A stretch of DNA of 64,000 bases from contig NC_058161.1 in the NCBI RefSeq assembly GCF_020080835.1, positions 25,554,837 to 25,618,836 on the forward strand, given 5' to 3'. This DNA is from Cotesia glomerata (taxonomy: Eukaryota; Arthropoda; Insecta; Hymenoptera; Braconidae). The translations under genes and the position numbers were made by a program. Positions 22,851 to 36,700 of this stretch are shown here, in pieces; the first letter of the stretch is position 1, and the number at the start of each line of letters is the position of its first letter. The notes beneath the pieces were generated by a model. That model saw only the letters and a program-made list of their open reading frames with translations, did not search any database and was not told the origin of the DNA.

Positions 22851-23405
22851 AATTGGATTGTATTAATTGATTGATTAATAACACGTAATACGTTTGTAAA
22901 CACTCAGAACATCCGATTGCTACGACAACTATTTTATATTTGTTAAAAAATATTTATGTACCTTGATTAAGAAATCTAATTTGAAAAGATTAAAAACAAT
23001 TCAAACTGATTTGAGTTCACTACTATATAAATATATATAAGAAGATCATTCATAACAAATCAATGCCATAACCTTTTATAATAAAGATACTATGCACTAG
23101 AAATTTTCTTACAGCTACAAAATTTTCTGTAACCTATTATGATCATTATTCTATTATTAACAAAATCATTTTCTATATTTTTATGAAAAATTATTAATAT
23201 TCCCGGTATTAATGGAATTTTTATAGAAGTTATGGGATCGTGAAAATTTTATAGTAAAATTTATATGCTTACTTTTTGCTCAATAGTCTTGATAAATTAT
23301 TTTTTAACTGTAACTAAATATTTATTAAATCATCTGATATTAAAAAATCATTATTAACATTTAATAAGCCTTATTAAAAATCAACAAATTTTTATATCAA
23401 TGTAT
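22851..23405. other. AT-rich flank with no recognised gene
   Basis: Downstream of the Lys/Ser-rich gene's last exon and upstream of the retrotransposon. Contains GATTAAGAAATCTAAT near 22972, which also occurs just left of the Mutator-like element at 46650, so a small dispersed repeat may be present. Nothing else seen. Confidence 0.35.
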
Positions 23406-26400
23406 TCATTTTGCCTGACGCTCTTTGAGCTCAACTACTATAGTTTTTGCGGATTTATATGTAGATATAAATATTATTTCATCATCAATAACCTGACTGA
23501 GTCGATTGACAGAAGAATTATTCGGCGCTCCATTTCTCTGCTGTGATTCGTAGAACCATTTAATATGGCGTAAATAATCTTCCACAAAACCAATATATTC
23601 AAGTGAAACTAGAAGAAAAATAAATAAAAAAATATAACACTTAAGTTAATCTATATAAGTCACAAATTATTCAATTTAGTATAGGTAAAAATAATGTTTT
23701 ACTATCATTAGAAAAAAATCCTAAATCTGTTATGATAGAATTAGATCAGAAAAAATATTGATGTAGAGACTTTCTAATAAAATGTATAATAAGACCATTA
23801 TAAAGTAAGATCACATTTTTATTATTAATATCTTTCTAAAATTTTATATTAAAATTAACTACAAAAAAAATTTTCTTTTGATTAACCGCAGCAATTTTAT
23901 CGAGATTTTTCTGTCTTATAGTATACTAAATTATCGATGGTTACAATATATGACATTCAAGTGCAAAGTGCCGGGTCACTGACAATATCAATATTGTGAG
24001 ATAAGCTAAGGGTTTTTTTCAGTAAATGTGTGAAAATAAGCGATTAATTTATACTTTTGCTGAAGGTGGAAACAATAAATTATAAACTGTTTCATAAATA
24101 AGTATAAAAATTTTTACCGAGAAAACTAAAACTTTTTTTTTTTATTCTTTTAAACATTTCTCGACACGTTCATTCGGTTAGAAAAAAAAATATTTTGTAT
24201 CATTTTGCGGCAAAAGATGTAGAAAAATACATAGTAAACTTTACGAGCTTCCGTCATTTGACAGAGGTCCAACGCCTAATAATACAAATCGTCTAGCAAT
24301 TATGATAGAAATAAAACAGCTCTAAAATATCTCATTTGTAAATAATAATAATATTATAATTACTCAGTGGAGCACCAGTTTCAGGTCGATGATCTGGATG
24401 GGATTCCTGATCAGGATCTATAGAGTTGAACGAAGAACTAGTTGAAGGTTCGTTCGAATAATCTTCACTGTTTAATGCTCGTGAATCATTATTATCAACT
24501 GCCAAATTTATAGAAAATTAAATTATTTTAGTATATTATATCTTAATAACTCAAATTAAAATATGCAGCTAAAATATTTTGTCGTGAAATTATATAGAAT
24601 TTAAAAATTAAAATATTTGTTGTTCAGCGAATAACTTCGAGACTATTGTTCCGATTAATTTCAAAAGCTGATTAGATCTGCTCTAGATGCAAGTAAGTTA
24701 ATAATAATAATAATAATACTAAAAATAAATTTATTCTTGAATTTACTCATATTCTGCTGTCTCTGAGATGAATCGGATAAATCATTCTCTTTTTCTGAAG
24801 AGCTGAAACGATCTTGTTCTGAATTTGAGTCAGAGTCGACGAATTGGTTCTTTTTTAACTGCAAAATAAAAAGGTTAAAAAACAGTGGACTGTTATGAAT
24901 GCATATTTATGTTCATACCATAGATTTTTTTTTCTTATTAACATAATTACCCTATAAGACTGTCTACATAAATTTTTTAGATGACATAATTAAGTTAGCT
25001 TAGTTTTTAAATTTTCAACGAAAAACGATTATCTCAATAACGAGATTTTTAACATATTATTAGATTACGATTATTGTTATTAGATTATCAACGTGTTGAG
25101 ATTTCGTTAAAATTATTTATTTTTTATTTACTTACTGTATTTATAGATAATTTTTTTGATTTACGGTCAAATTTGTCTTTTTCATTAATAGATTTCTGAG
25201 AATTTATATTTAAATTAGTTTTTTTTATTTTTTTGCGTTTGTCATGAGTATTGTTATTGTCCCGAAGAACATATTCATTTTTTTTTTAATTCGAAATCTG
25301 AAAAAAATTGAAAGATTGGATTTGAGAGTTAATTAAAATCCATCGAGCTATTCCGAAGAAATTAAAAAAAAAAAAAAATTTTATTTTTACGCTTTTTAAA
25401 AATAACTTTAAAGCATGCGAAAAAATCATAATAAAACTATGAATACATTTTTTTTTGCTTAAACAACTGTGTCAAATGCTTTTTTAAAAATAAAAATCGA
25501 ACGACGCGTTCAAAAGTTATAGTTGTTTAATAAATAAATAATAAATCGAAGAGCTCAAAATGTGAATAACTGTGCTTTGAGCTTGAAAAGCTTAAATATT
25601 AACCGAAAAACATTCTAGGGTAATTCAAATTCAAACTTAGCGGGAAAATCTAAAGTTGGCCTGCGCGGTCAACCGATTTTCAGATTTTTCATTTTCAAAA
25701 TCAACAAAATTAACGACATTTTTTAAAGCTTAAAATAGAAGATTGTTATAAAATAAGCTCGCAGTTTTTTTTTTCTTTTTTTTAAGTACTTACCGCTTCT
25801 TTCATTTTTTTATATTTTTCTACAATATTTTCATGATCAATTGGACTGTCACAATTATCATCCGATGAGTCGGAATCAATTATCTTTGATTTTTTTAACG
25901 CTTGAATTTTCTTCAATACTGCCAAGTCATCGCATTTTGTTTTCTTTTTATTTGTAGTTAACGACTCCTCAAAAATTAAAAAAAATTAAAGATAAAATAA
26001 TTTATTTTTTTTTTATTTTAATATTTGAACGTTTCTCTGATTCACTTACGGTTCTATTTTTAGATACTTCATTTACTGGATTAGTGATGTCTAAATTATC
26101 GGTATCACTGTTCTCTGAACTTTCAGAAGTTTTTTTTTTTTTTTTTTTTTTTTTTTTATTGTTTTTCCAGATGTACAGTTATTTTAATAACTCTGTTACA
26201 TTTTACAATTGTTTATATCCTCAACCTGTATTTCCTGCTTTATTATCGAATTTCCTGCTTTTATTTTTGCGGCTGTGGTCCGACTTGTGCTTTCTGTACC
26301 GTATTTACCCTGCACCTTGCCTCTCAGGCTGTTGGAACAAAATCATGGGGAAACCACAGAGAAAACCCATGATAGTACAGTCGGAGCTGGGCTAAGTCTA

Positions 26401-26818
26401 CAGTGATTGATAAGAAACTCTTTTTCATCGACCACTGAAGCATTAGGCCCTTTCTTCCTAGTGTACAGAGATCCCTCGCGCTAGTCAACGCTGACTAGAG
26501 CGGTCACTCATTCAAGTTGGTGCTTAAAATGGGTGATCGCTCAAGTCAGATGTGTGCCGCCCGGCTATCTCTGCCACGTTCAGAGGCTGGCAACGTAACG
26601 CACATATTTTTATCTATAATCACTGAAAAATATTGGTGCGTGCCGGGATCGAACCCGGGTCCCACTCTTTCGAAAAGCGGGCACCGAGCCGACTAGGCTA
26701 TTGCCAACCTTTTTAACTTTCAGAAGTTATGATACGCACTCTTTTTCATCTGACGCTTACTATTAGAATTGTTTTCACTCGACAATTTTGAGGGTTGGTT
26801 CATGTTTTGAGTAGAGTC
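23406..26818 (-). pseudogene. Unrecognised Lys/Ser-rich multi-exon gene, right copy
   Basis: Same gene as at 3550-5864 but carrying its 3' end. Exons on the minus strand: 26050-26818 (exon 3, split by the SINE), 25794-25967 (exon 4, same length as its partner), a candidate 25136-25297 (KSINEKDKFDRKSKK; its frame has a stop near the A run), 24747-24858 (FVDSDSNSEQDRFSSSEKEN), 24364-24498 (SEDYSNEPSTSSSFNSIDPD) and 23406-23608 (terminal, IGFVEDYLRHIKWFYESQQR, stop TGA). Phases match across the last three (split ATT codons at both junctions). Exons 1-2 would lie past the gap at 27335. The SINE introduces a stop. Function unknown; the Ser/Asp-rich middle suggests a disordered region. Confidence 0.6.
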
Positions 26819-27334
26819 CTTGAGAATATATTTTAAAATCATTCAATCCGTAATAATATATAGCAATTAACATAAATAATAATTAGATAACGAAAATACA
26901 TTTTATTTTAAAATATAGGTAAAATAGTATTAAAATATAATTATTGATGACACAAACTACATGTAAAAGTTAATTTTTTCACAATGAACTGACATTTTAT
27001 TTTTTAATTGATCACTTCAATAAAAAAAAGCGCTATTCAATAATACCCGACATGGATAGGTAGATTTCTTGTTTGAATATCGAAAACACGTTATTAAAAG
27101 GCAAGAATGTCCTAAAACTTATTTTTATTATATTTTTGCAAATAACGATATGAGACCAACTACCATAAATAGAAATTCAAGAAATCTATCTAAAAATAAG
27201 ATTTGTAACAGATGAAAGTCATTTGATGATAAAAGCTAAAAATTAATTTATTTTTAATTTTTTTTTTTAATTTTCCCAACTACGAGATAAATTGAAAAAA
27301 GTATCAACAGTCGACAATAATAACTTAAATTGAA
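25591..27334. repeat. Right arm of 1.75-kb inverted duplication
   Basis: Reverse complement of 4320-6067 with few differences (lengths 1744 and 1748). The right end coincides exactly with the start of the N gap, so the true arm may have been longer. Confidence 0.9.
26132..26714 (-). mobile_element. tRNA-derived SINE, second copy at the same insertion point
   Basis: Reverse complement of the SINE at 4945-5524, with its T run at 26132-26158 and the tRNA-like head at 26635-26710. It has the same 14-bp duplication on both sides (26118-26131 and 26715-26728). Because both insertion point and duplication match, the arms were copied after the SINE inserted. Confidence 0.88.
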
Positions 27335-27434
27335 NNNNNNNNNNNNNNNNNNNNNNNNNNNNNNNNNNNNNNNNNNNNNNNNNNNNNNNNNNNNNNNNNN
27401 NNNNNNNNNNNNNNNNNNNNNNNNNNNNNNNNNN
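27335..27434. other. Assembly gap, exactly 100 N
   Basis: A run of 100 N, a common placeholder for a gap of unknown size. It truncates the right arm of the inverted duplication. Confidence 0.99.
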
Positions 27435-28347
27435 TTTTTTTTTCTTAATAGTCTTATGAACGTGGACTTGGCGCGATTTTTTTTACAGTGAAACTGTTTT
27501 TGTTCGGATTTTAGTATTTTTTGTAATTATAATAAAAATTTACAATTGGTACCAACTTAATTAAATCTCGCGTTGGTTGCATTTTTTATAGCAAACTATC
27601 CCCTTGAAACTACAGTTTATGTAAAAATAATTCCAGCGGACCCTGGCGGGTATAGATGCAAGCTGTGAAATATCTATTTTTAACTGTAGTTTCCCATCTA
27701 ATGAAGGATTACTATGCATTCTCGAATTATTTAGTCTGTGGCAAATCACTTTGACCATCGAAAAAAGTCAGGATCGAAATTTTTGCGTTGCTATAGTTTG
27801 TGCTGATTAAATTTAATAATTTCAAGTAGATTAATTGTTATAAGTGAATATAATTAATTAATAACAGTCAAATAAAGTATGAATTACTGTTATAATATAC
27901 AATTTAGGAAAAAAAAGTACCGTAGAATTAAATAAAATTTTGCAATCTCAAAATACCGTTCTGCTTACAGTAAACACAGTCGGTAGTCTGGCGCTCCGTT
28001 TACAGCAGATTTGAACGGAACTTGGCGCCAGATTCTACCGAATCTGTGGATACGTCAACCAGAAAATCATAGTTCTGAGATAAACGCGTATAAAGTTTTT
28101 ATAATTATATGAAAAAAATCTTACTTACAGCCAATCAGCGATACCGGCACCATACAAACCCCTTCAGCCTTTTCAAAAATTTAATTTTTCCGCTTGAACA
28201 TCCACATAAGTATCGTATAATAGTATAGCTACAGTGGTTCAATCACTTAGAAATTTTAACACAATACTTTTAGATATATGTACTTTCGAGTAATGTAAAA
28301 AAATTCTTTTTCAAAATTCCAAACCAGAATGACCCCTTAAGATTGTT
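27435..28347. other. Stretch with no recognised gene
   Basis: Contains one minus-strand frame (27561-27758, MVKVICHRLNNSRMHSNPSL) that I do not recognise and that has no supporting splice or domain signal. Near 27975-28050 there is a weak foldback with GGCGCTCCGTTTACAG and AACGGAACTTGGCGCC. Nothing else is supported. Confidence 0.35.
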
Positions 28348-29983
28348 TAAGGGGTTCGAGGTAGTCAGAGGCCCGAAAAAATGAGAATTTTCAGTATTTT
28401 TTTTGCTATTAAATCATGTTATTTTACAAAAGTAGTAATATGGCATTATTATACAATGTTTTGACTTGAAGTCACGAAAATTTCAAAAAAAAATTTTATT
28501 TCCAAAGTTATAGCTGTCTGTGTTGACCCAGTTCCAAAAAGCGTCCTTGCGGTGACAATCATAAGTCCTTGGAGATTCATCTAAAATCAATCGGATGAAA
28601 AAAATTAGTTTTATAAATAGATAATCCTGGGCCAGATCGAAGGATTTTTTTTCAAAAATTAACAAAATGGCGGCCTCAGGAAATTTTGTCTAGATTTTTG
28701 GAAATAATCAACAGTTAATTGGTCTTAAAAATCGAAATTTTTGAAAAAAAAAAAATCCTTCGATCAGGCCCGAGTCTATTATGTATTCTAAAAAGCTGTA
28801 TAAATTTTATTAAAATCTACGGAGCCAGGTTTTCGAGTTACAGTTGTCACCAGTTCAAAAACATAGTTTTTGAGAAAAACGAGTTAAAAGTTTCACACTA
28901 GATTCACGTACAGAAATACGAATTATTAAATTACTTACATCGAGTCATCTATTCCTGGGCCATATAATAGTTCTTCAGCCATTGTGGAAGTTTCCAAAAC
29001 ATCAATTTGCTGTTGCCTACGAAGCATTCTGCCTTCCCGAGTGTTGTCGTTGGCGCGCTGATCTGCCACTTTCACACGTGCAGCATCCAATTTTTCAGCA
29101 TACCGATGGGAATTAGACCCACAATTAAGTCCTAGGGTATCCATAATCATTAATAATGAATTTTGTACCTTCATTAAATATACAAGTAGCTATGTATGCA
29201 GCAATTTGCACGATAGTAGAACTAGTATTCACGGTTTTGGGCATATTTTCCACACTAGTTGGTTGAAGCTCTCTATTATTATTTTGATTGAATCCACCTA
29301 CACATCTTGAAAGTAAATTATCATTACTGAGATCGTCGTAAATCGGTTTTAATAGCTTTTAAAAATATCAGGAGGTAAGGGAGAATAATCTTGAGTATAA
29401 GTATCAAGCTCTCCACTTGCTTCAGCGCGCTGGTAAGAGTACCAAGAATCTTCGCTTTTGGGACACATATCATGATTCGGATTTTCATCAGTCGAACCGT
29501 AGTGGTAAAAGTTACCACAATAGCAGATTTCATATCTTCAATAGAATCGCCATGACGACGTATTGATAAACCACAGTACACAGTTAATTTGTCTATTACT
29601 TTTCCTGTAAGCCTACCTCTACCACCAAGACCTTTTTGTTTAGTTTTCAAAGTACGCTGTCGAGTCCCCATCTGCTTCTGAATATGGCCTATACATTCCT
29701 TTTTATTTATCGTTGTATTTTTGTAAGTGATCTGCTTTTATAATTCCAGAATAGGATGACAATAGAACCCTAAAAGGGGGTTTCTTTGAAGCTGCCGCTA
29801 GCTATCTGCTCCCGAGCGCTTTGAAGTACCCGAGCTCTTTTTGTTATTTGTCGAATAACTCAAAAACTAATTATTGGATCGACTTGAAATTTTCAGAGAA
29901 TATTTTTGAGATATTACACATAACGAAAATGCAAAAAAAAAATAATTGATTTTTTGAAAATTCTGACTACCCCTAACCCCTTA
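28348..29983. mobile_element. Mutator-like element, copy 1 (about 1.6 kb)
   Basis: Left end TAAGGGGTTCGAGGTAGTCA and right end (reverse complement) TAAGGGGTTAGGGGTAGTCA are terminal inverted repeats of about 22 bp. The interior is closely related over its whole length to 46675-48329. It encodes only the C-terminal half of a transposase, so it is a deletion derivative. Target duplication is unclear here (AGATTGTT on the left, ATTCCTTT on the right). Confidence 0.8.
28935..29691 (-). pseudogene. Broken C-terminal half of a Mutator-like transposase
   Basis: Begins HIQKQMGTRQRTLKTKQKG and ends ELLYGPGIDDSM, but is frame-shifted around 29174-29340 and 29510 relative to the intact copy at 47283-48062. 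The related copy supplies the reading. Many single-base differences from that copy suggest independent decay. Confidence 0.75.
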
Positions 29984-30712
29984 ATTCCTTTTTAACATTT
30001 TATTAATTAATCTTTTGACTGCAGAATTCATTTTAATTTAATAATATATTTCTCAACCAATTATTGATATTTTGACAGAATCAAATGATTGATTAGTGAC
30101 ATAACGTTATAGCAATTATCAACATCCATTAGTTAAAATTTATAATCAAATTGATTTTAAATATCTGATGTTCTTGATTTTTGGTACTTTTTCTTTCATT
30201 TGTGAACATTTCATATTTTTTTACTATTTATTATTTTCATTTTTAAAATTATAAAAATTGTGTACAAAAGAACAAATGTTAAAATTTTAAAATAAATTTA
30301 AAAAAATTATCACACAAAAATGTTTTCAAACAAAATTGATAAAAACTTGAGAAGAAAAAAAAATTTACAAGAAAACTTGTTCATTTATTAAATCTCAGTT
30401 CAGATTATTAAAATATATATTCATATATATTTATAAATCTTTTGTGCATTCATTCCATTCAAACAAATTCGAAAATAATTTTTTTTTTATACAATATTTC
30501 AAATAAATTATAACTTCGATCGAATGCTCCACTTAACAATAATGATTAACGTTAATTAAAATTATAACGGGAAATTCATGTCATAGTAAAGTAGTTGATG
30601 TTCTTAATATAAAAATTGATAGACATGACTCTAATTGCACTAAAAATCAATGGCATTAATATGACGATAATAATAATTAATAATAATAATACATGGATAA
30701 GTAGATAATAAA
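29984..30712. other. AT-rich 3' flank of calumenin
   Basis: No gene seen. It is probably the 3' untranslated region and downstream flank of the minus-strand calumenin gene, which ends at 30713. Several AATAAA-like words occur on the minus strand; none can be picked as the real signal. Confidence 0.4.
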
Positions 30713-33700
30713 TTAAAATTCATCATGTCGCGCGAGAGCTTCGCCGAAGTCGGTAGCCTGAGAGCCGACGAAGATGTCGTATTTGGCGAGGATTTCTTCT
30801 TTGGTGAGTTTGTCGTCGCTATCGCTATCGGCTTCGTAGATCAAATGCCGGGCTTCGGCGTCTGCGTGGTCGAAATCTTCAGGAATTATCCAACTCTTAA
30901 CCTCTTCGTTATTCATGAATCCATCTTGGTTTTTATCGCGATACGTAGCGAACTGCTGGCGTTCATTTTTCACCCATTCTGGCTCCTCTTCTTCGTTGTC
31001 ATCGGGTCTGTAAAGATCACCTGTACATACACGTTTTTTTAATATATTTAATTATTCTTATGAAAGTATCGGATTGTTACGGGTAGAAAAAGAACAAGTT
31101 TAAAGAGAAAATAATAAAATCAAAGAATTTTCTCTCAAACGAGAGAAAAATTTCAATTTGATTAAAGCCAAAACTTTTTGTCCAGAAATGGTTTCCTTGG
31201 TGATAGTCATGAAAATCATAATTTTATTGACCTCAAAACTAATTCTATGGCCTGAGAATAAACTTTGTTGGGGCAATTAGTGTGTTTTCAGCTCAATGAA
31301 TACCTTCCGCGACTAAAGATTGTTAGTTGATAGATTTCAAAAAAATTTCACAACTTGAAACAAAAAATAAATCGTACAAATAGAATTAATTGTTTGAACT
31401 TTGAACAGAGCATTGTTGAGGATTATCATGTTTTTCTCGGCTCTAAAACATAATGCTGTCAACCCGAGAAATCTTTCACGGCTGAAGACTAGTGTCTCGT
31501 CAGGTTGAGAAAAACGTTTGATGAGCTAAAAAATAAATTTTTCGAGCTGTTTACTGATTAATTTAAAAAATAACTTCGAATTGTCCGCGATATAACATTA
31601 GCTCAGATCTTTCTGATTATAAGTCTATAGCACTGTCCACTAAGCTATCCGTGCTAGTAGGGTTCCTTTCTACTTTCATCGACCTGCGGGGAGTTCAAGA
31701 CAAAAACTTTTTTGGCTCGAGACTCTACTGAACTTGGTTCGAGTAAGCAACATTCTTCGCTCGAGAACATTCTTTATTGTATCAACGATGATTCGGACAT
31801 CGAACCAGTAGATTTTGAGAAATCGAAAAAATTAAATAAAAAAAAAATGTTTCACTAAATTGAGTATAAGCTGAAATAATAACACATGCGCGTTGAAAAT
31901 ACATTTTTTTAAAAATTATTTATTGTAATTAAACGACACTGAGTTAATAGATAGCCATTTAGGTCCCAAGTATCTTTTTGACAAAACGACTCCATTATAA
32001 AGAAAACTATGTAAATAATTAATTTTTTTTCGAGTTATTGTGTTTCCAAGTTGCACACATTTTCATACTGCTGGATAAGAAGGAAATTTTCGGTTTATTT
32101 TGACATTCTTTTTATTTTTGTTATACTTAAAAGAATTTTTGAAAATTCAAGGATTAGTCTACATCTAATTATGTATCTAATGGTACAGAAATTGTTTTGG
32201 CCGCATGAACTATAACAAGAGTGTAACAATAAAAATAGTTATAGACAAAAGGCGAAAAAAATTTCAAATAATGCACGATTGCTACGTAAGCTTTCATTGT
32301 CTTGAAAAATCACGTACTTTTTAACCAAAAAATAAGTAATACAAGATTTAAGACACCCAGTAACCTAAACTGAAAAGTTATGTAAGTTTTCGTATGAATT
32401 TTACTTTTGTAAAGAAGAAAACTTACCTATGTATTCAATCAACGAAATCTTTCCATCTCCATCTTTATCAATGTCCTCAAGTGTCTCAAGAACGACAACG
32501 TCTTTCATGTGCTCACGTTCCTCAGGATGCAAGAAACCAGTGAACTCCTCTTTGGTTAGTGCATCGTCACCATCTTGATCTGCGACGGTCCACCTTCGAC
32601 GGTCGCGCTTCAACATCACCGCGTAAGAGTAATTGTCGTCGCCATCGTGAACTTTTGGGTCGTAGTCTTTCTCCTCCATGAAACCATAGACCATTTTCTT
32701 GTAAGTTTCCCAGGGAATCTTGTCTTCCGTCTCATCTGTGCTGTAAGACTGCCATTGACGCTCAACGTCATCCCGGATATAGCGTTGCTGGGTGTAACGG
32801 ATCCAGTCTTTCAGCTCTTCCTGGGTCACGAATCCGTCACTGTCCTTATCGATCTTGTGGACTATCAATCCAAGACGGCGGGAGCTTTCTTCAGGAGTCA
32901 ATTGGTCGAAAGTTTTTGCTTCTTCGCCAAGAAATGCTTCGTGGTCATATGCTGGGTTGTGGTGGGATTTTATGAAATGTTCTTGGTCACTCAGTTCCTG
33001 AGAAATGGTTAAAATTATGAAATCAATAACATAGAGTGAATAATTGAAAAAATTTTCAATCATTTTCTACAATAAAATTTTCTTATATCTCTCTCAGTGT
33101 TTTAATGTAGGCAATATAAGATAAATAGCACATAACATTGATCGATTTCGCGCGTAATTTGAATTATGTAACGCTCTGTGCACTGATAGAAGGATTTCTT
33201 AATATTTAAGAAAATTTCTTTGTATTTAAGAAATCATTTCTTAAACATCCTTTCTTAGTATTTAAAAAATATTTCTTAGTATTTGAGAAATATTTCTTAA
33301 ATACTAAGAAATATATCTTAAATACTAAGAAATATTTTTTAAATACTAAGAAATGATGTTTAAGAAATGATTTCTTAAATACAAATAAATCTTCTTGAAT
33401 GTTAAAAAATCCTTCTATCAGTGTGTCACTTTGAAGAAGTTAAAGCGTTAGACAAAGAGGGAAATAAAAATTCAGATGAAAATTAAATTAGCAGTCATCT
33501 AAAAATTTTAATAATTGTTTTTTATTGAAAAAATTAAAAGAATAAATTTCATATGTAGAAAATTTGAAAAATTGTATGTGCAATTTTTTTCAAGTATTTT
33601 TAACTTCCCGCTAAGAGAATCGAAGATTTTAAAAAATCGGTAAGTTAGTGGTTTTACCCCGTTTTGCAAAAATTGAGTTTTTATCAGATCTCGACGTTTG

Positions 33701-36700
33701 AAGGTCACAAGAAGCTTCCCTGACTATCCCCGCGAGGGTGTCACTATGTATGTGCGTGCGTGCGTGCATGTGTGTCTGTGTGTGGTGTGTGGGTGGTGTG
33801 TGTCTGTGTTGTGTGTCTGTGTGGTGTGTGTGTATGTGTGGTGTGTGTCTGTGTGGTGTGTGTGTGTGTGTGTGCGTGTAGAGTATCGTAAACTTCCTAT
33901 AACTTTTTGAACGGTTAGACCGATTCCATCGCAGTTTGTGCCATTCGAATGGGCTTGGCCAAACTTAGATTTTGAATACAGTTTGGACCGATTCGGACTG
34001 ATGGACTTCGAAAAATTTAAGAAAAACTGTAAAAAAAAATTTTTTCACACGGTGAAAAATTTCCAATGAATTTTACTATGTGTGCCTAGTAGGGTGTGTC
34101 AATTTTAGGCGATTTTTTTTTTCTACGAAAAAACAGGCTGAAAACTTGCACGAAGGTGAGAACAGAAACCTGTTCAAAGCGGAGCTCTTAATATTAATAT
34201 TTAGAGGTGTCTGTCTCTAATTTTCCATTTCCCATTTAAATAACATGGGAAAAAAATTCTTTTTTTTGTTTATTTTTCTAGCTCAGCATAGAATCATGTG
34301 GGGCAAATGTGCGCAGCGGGTAAGAGTGCGCAACCCCATGGATTTGGGACTCAAATGAATGGGTTTGCGTACTCTTACCCACTGCGTACTCTTGCCCCAC
34401 ATGACCTTACGGACCTCATATAAATAACTTCATAGCATATTCTTGTAGAGAATTCAACGCCCTACAAAAGCGTCTCTTACACTTTTATCACATAAAATTA
34501 CAGCCGTTCTTAAAGTTATTCAGGCATCGTAAACTTCTAAATGTATAAAATTTTTGATTATCAAAAGTATTAAACTGATGTACAAATTAATTTCTTATTA
34601 CTGTCTTAACAATTATAGTTTATATGTAAAATTGTAGTTCTATCGTGTTGTTACATTTTCATAAAAGCTTAAAAAAAAAGTTACTCATGTATCAGAATTT
34701 TTTTTTCTTTCTTTTATTTCTGCATTTACTGTAAGAAAATCATGAACCCGAGTTGAATGAATTAAATTTTTTAAAAAGTTTCACGGAATTATCAATTTAT
34801 TACTCTACACGGAGAGTGAAAGATAAGTTTGAAAATCAGAAAAGTGCAGAACGTCTCTTAACGCTCGCTTATCACAAAAAATCTGGAAAACACGGTTGAC
34901 CCTAAAGGCCATCCCTGCAACTTCCGCTAATTCCATATCTAAGCGCTTTAAAATTGCATCTTTATGAGGTTTTACTGAGCTCTTCAAGTCAAAAGTCTGA
35001 TAAAAGTTTCATATGAAAGAAAATCGAAAAAAGTGTTTTTTCGGAATTATCTCGAAATTTCTTTGTTTGATCTATTCAAACTTAAAAAATCTTTATGAAG
35101 CTTAAAAACTGCGTCGAATGCTGCCAACCGCAAGAGAAAATCGGTTCATTATTCATTCAAAAGTTATTGCGGTTTGAAAACTGCAAAAATAGTGTTTTTA
35201 TCAAACTTCTATTAAACTTTTTGAGCTCAAAAAGCTCAAAAGCATAGAAAAGTTATTTCTTTGAGCTTGGAGATCTCAAAACAACACATTAACTGTTTTT
35301 AGCTCGAAGAGCTCAAAACGGCATAAGTGCAATTCTAAGCACCCAGGTATGGAATAAGCAGGAAGTTGCAGGGATGGCCTTCAGGGTCAACCGTTTTTCC
35401 TAATTTTTTACTTGTAATTCAATTGATGGAAAAAATCAAAAATTGTTGAACGTCGGCTAATTTTAAGTATTATAAATTTATAATTAATTTTTTCAAAAAT
35501 TATTTTTTCTCAAGAACGCAAAGTTGTATGAAATCTTATCACGTTAAAAATTAAATGAACTGAAGAAAAATTACTTGGTTTAAAAAGAATATTTTCTTTA
35601 GAAATTTAATGTTGCTTTGAGACTTTCAGTTCTTGTAAGTAAGGAAATTAACGTGCGATTCAATAAATTGAATTTTAGAAAGAGTAGAAAATTCTCCAGA
35701 AGGATTTTACTCTATAACGAACCTCTTTTCTGGTAATGTCGGGTAAGAATGGCGCTCAAATAAAAAAATCTTAGATTTATGCTACTTGTTATAAAAAAAA
35801 GGCTCAAATACGTTTCAGAATATGTTGTAATTTTTTAACTTCCCACTAAGAAAATCGAAGATTTTCAAAAATCGGGAAGTTATTGTTTTCACCCCGTTTT
35901 GCAAAAATCGAGTTTTCATCAGATCTCGACGTTTGAAGGTCATAGGAAGCTTCCCTGACAAAAAAGGTTATGAATTTTTCAAAAAAATGGCTTTTTTGAG
36001 CTAGAAGAGCTCAAAAGCATATAAAACCTATCTCTTTGAGCTCGGAGAGCTCAAAACAACACATAAATTGTATTTTTGAGCTCAGAGAGCTCAAAAACGG
36101 CATAATTGCGATTTTAAGCGTCGAGATATGGAATTAGCGGGAAGTTGCAAGGATGGCCTTCAGGGTCAATTGTTTTCCTAATTTGTTTTTTAATTTAATT
36201 GAAAAAAAATTGTCAAATTTTCTAAAATAAAATTTTTTTTTAATTAAAAAATATAAAAAATCGGCCCTGCCCGGGATGAGCGGAAATAGTTGTCAAATTG
36301 ATTGAAGTTTCTTTTGAGAAAAAAATTATAAACAAATTGTCACCAACTTCGAAAAAATAACGATTGTGCTTAAAAACCGATTATTTTTTATAAAATTGAT
36401 CATATTTAATTTTTTTGCGTTTTTTCCAAAAGTTCATTCAAAAACAAAAATTTATTAAAGGAAAAAAGTACCCAAAGGTCAATGCCTAAAAAAGTTATGG
36501 CTATTTGAAAATAAAAAAGCCATTTTTTTGAAAAATTCACAACTTTTTTTGGGTTGGATAAAAAAATTTGAAAAAATTCTCAAAAATGTCTTTTGAAGGG
36601 TAGAAAAGAATCGTAAAGTTTCAGCTAAATCTAAAGGGGTCGGGTTCAAAAGTGGTCGATTTGGTATGGAATACCCCATTGATAGATAGATATAAACATT

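Noticed and set aside
30725..31042. Plus-strand frames opposite calumenin exons (also 32575-33012)
   Set aside because: Shadows of the EF-hand exons; hydrophobic composition results from reading acidic codons in reverse.
33181..33423. A CRISPR-like array
   Set aside because: The repeats are palindromic, variable and without unique spacers, and the ends are inverted repeats. It is a eukaryotic foldback element.
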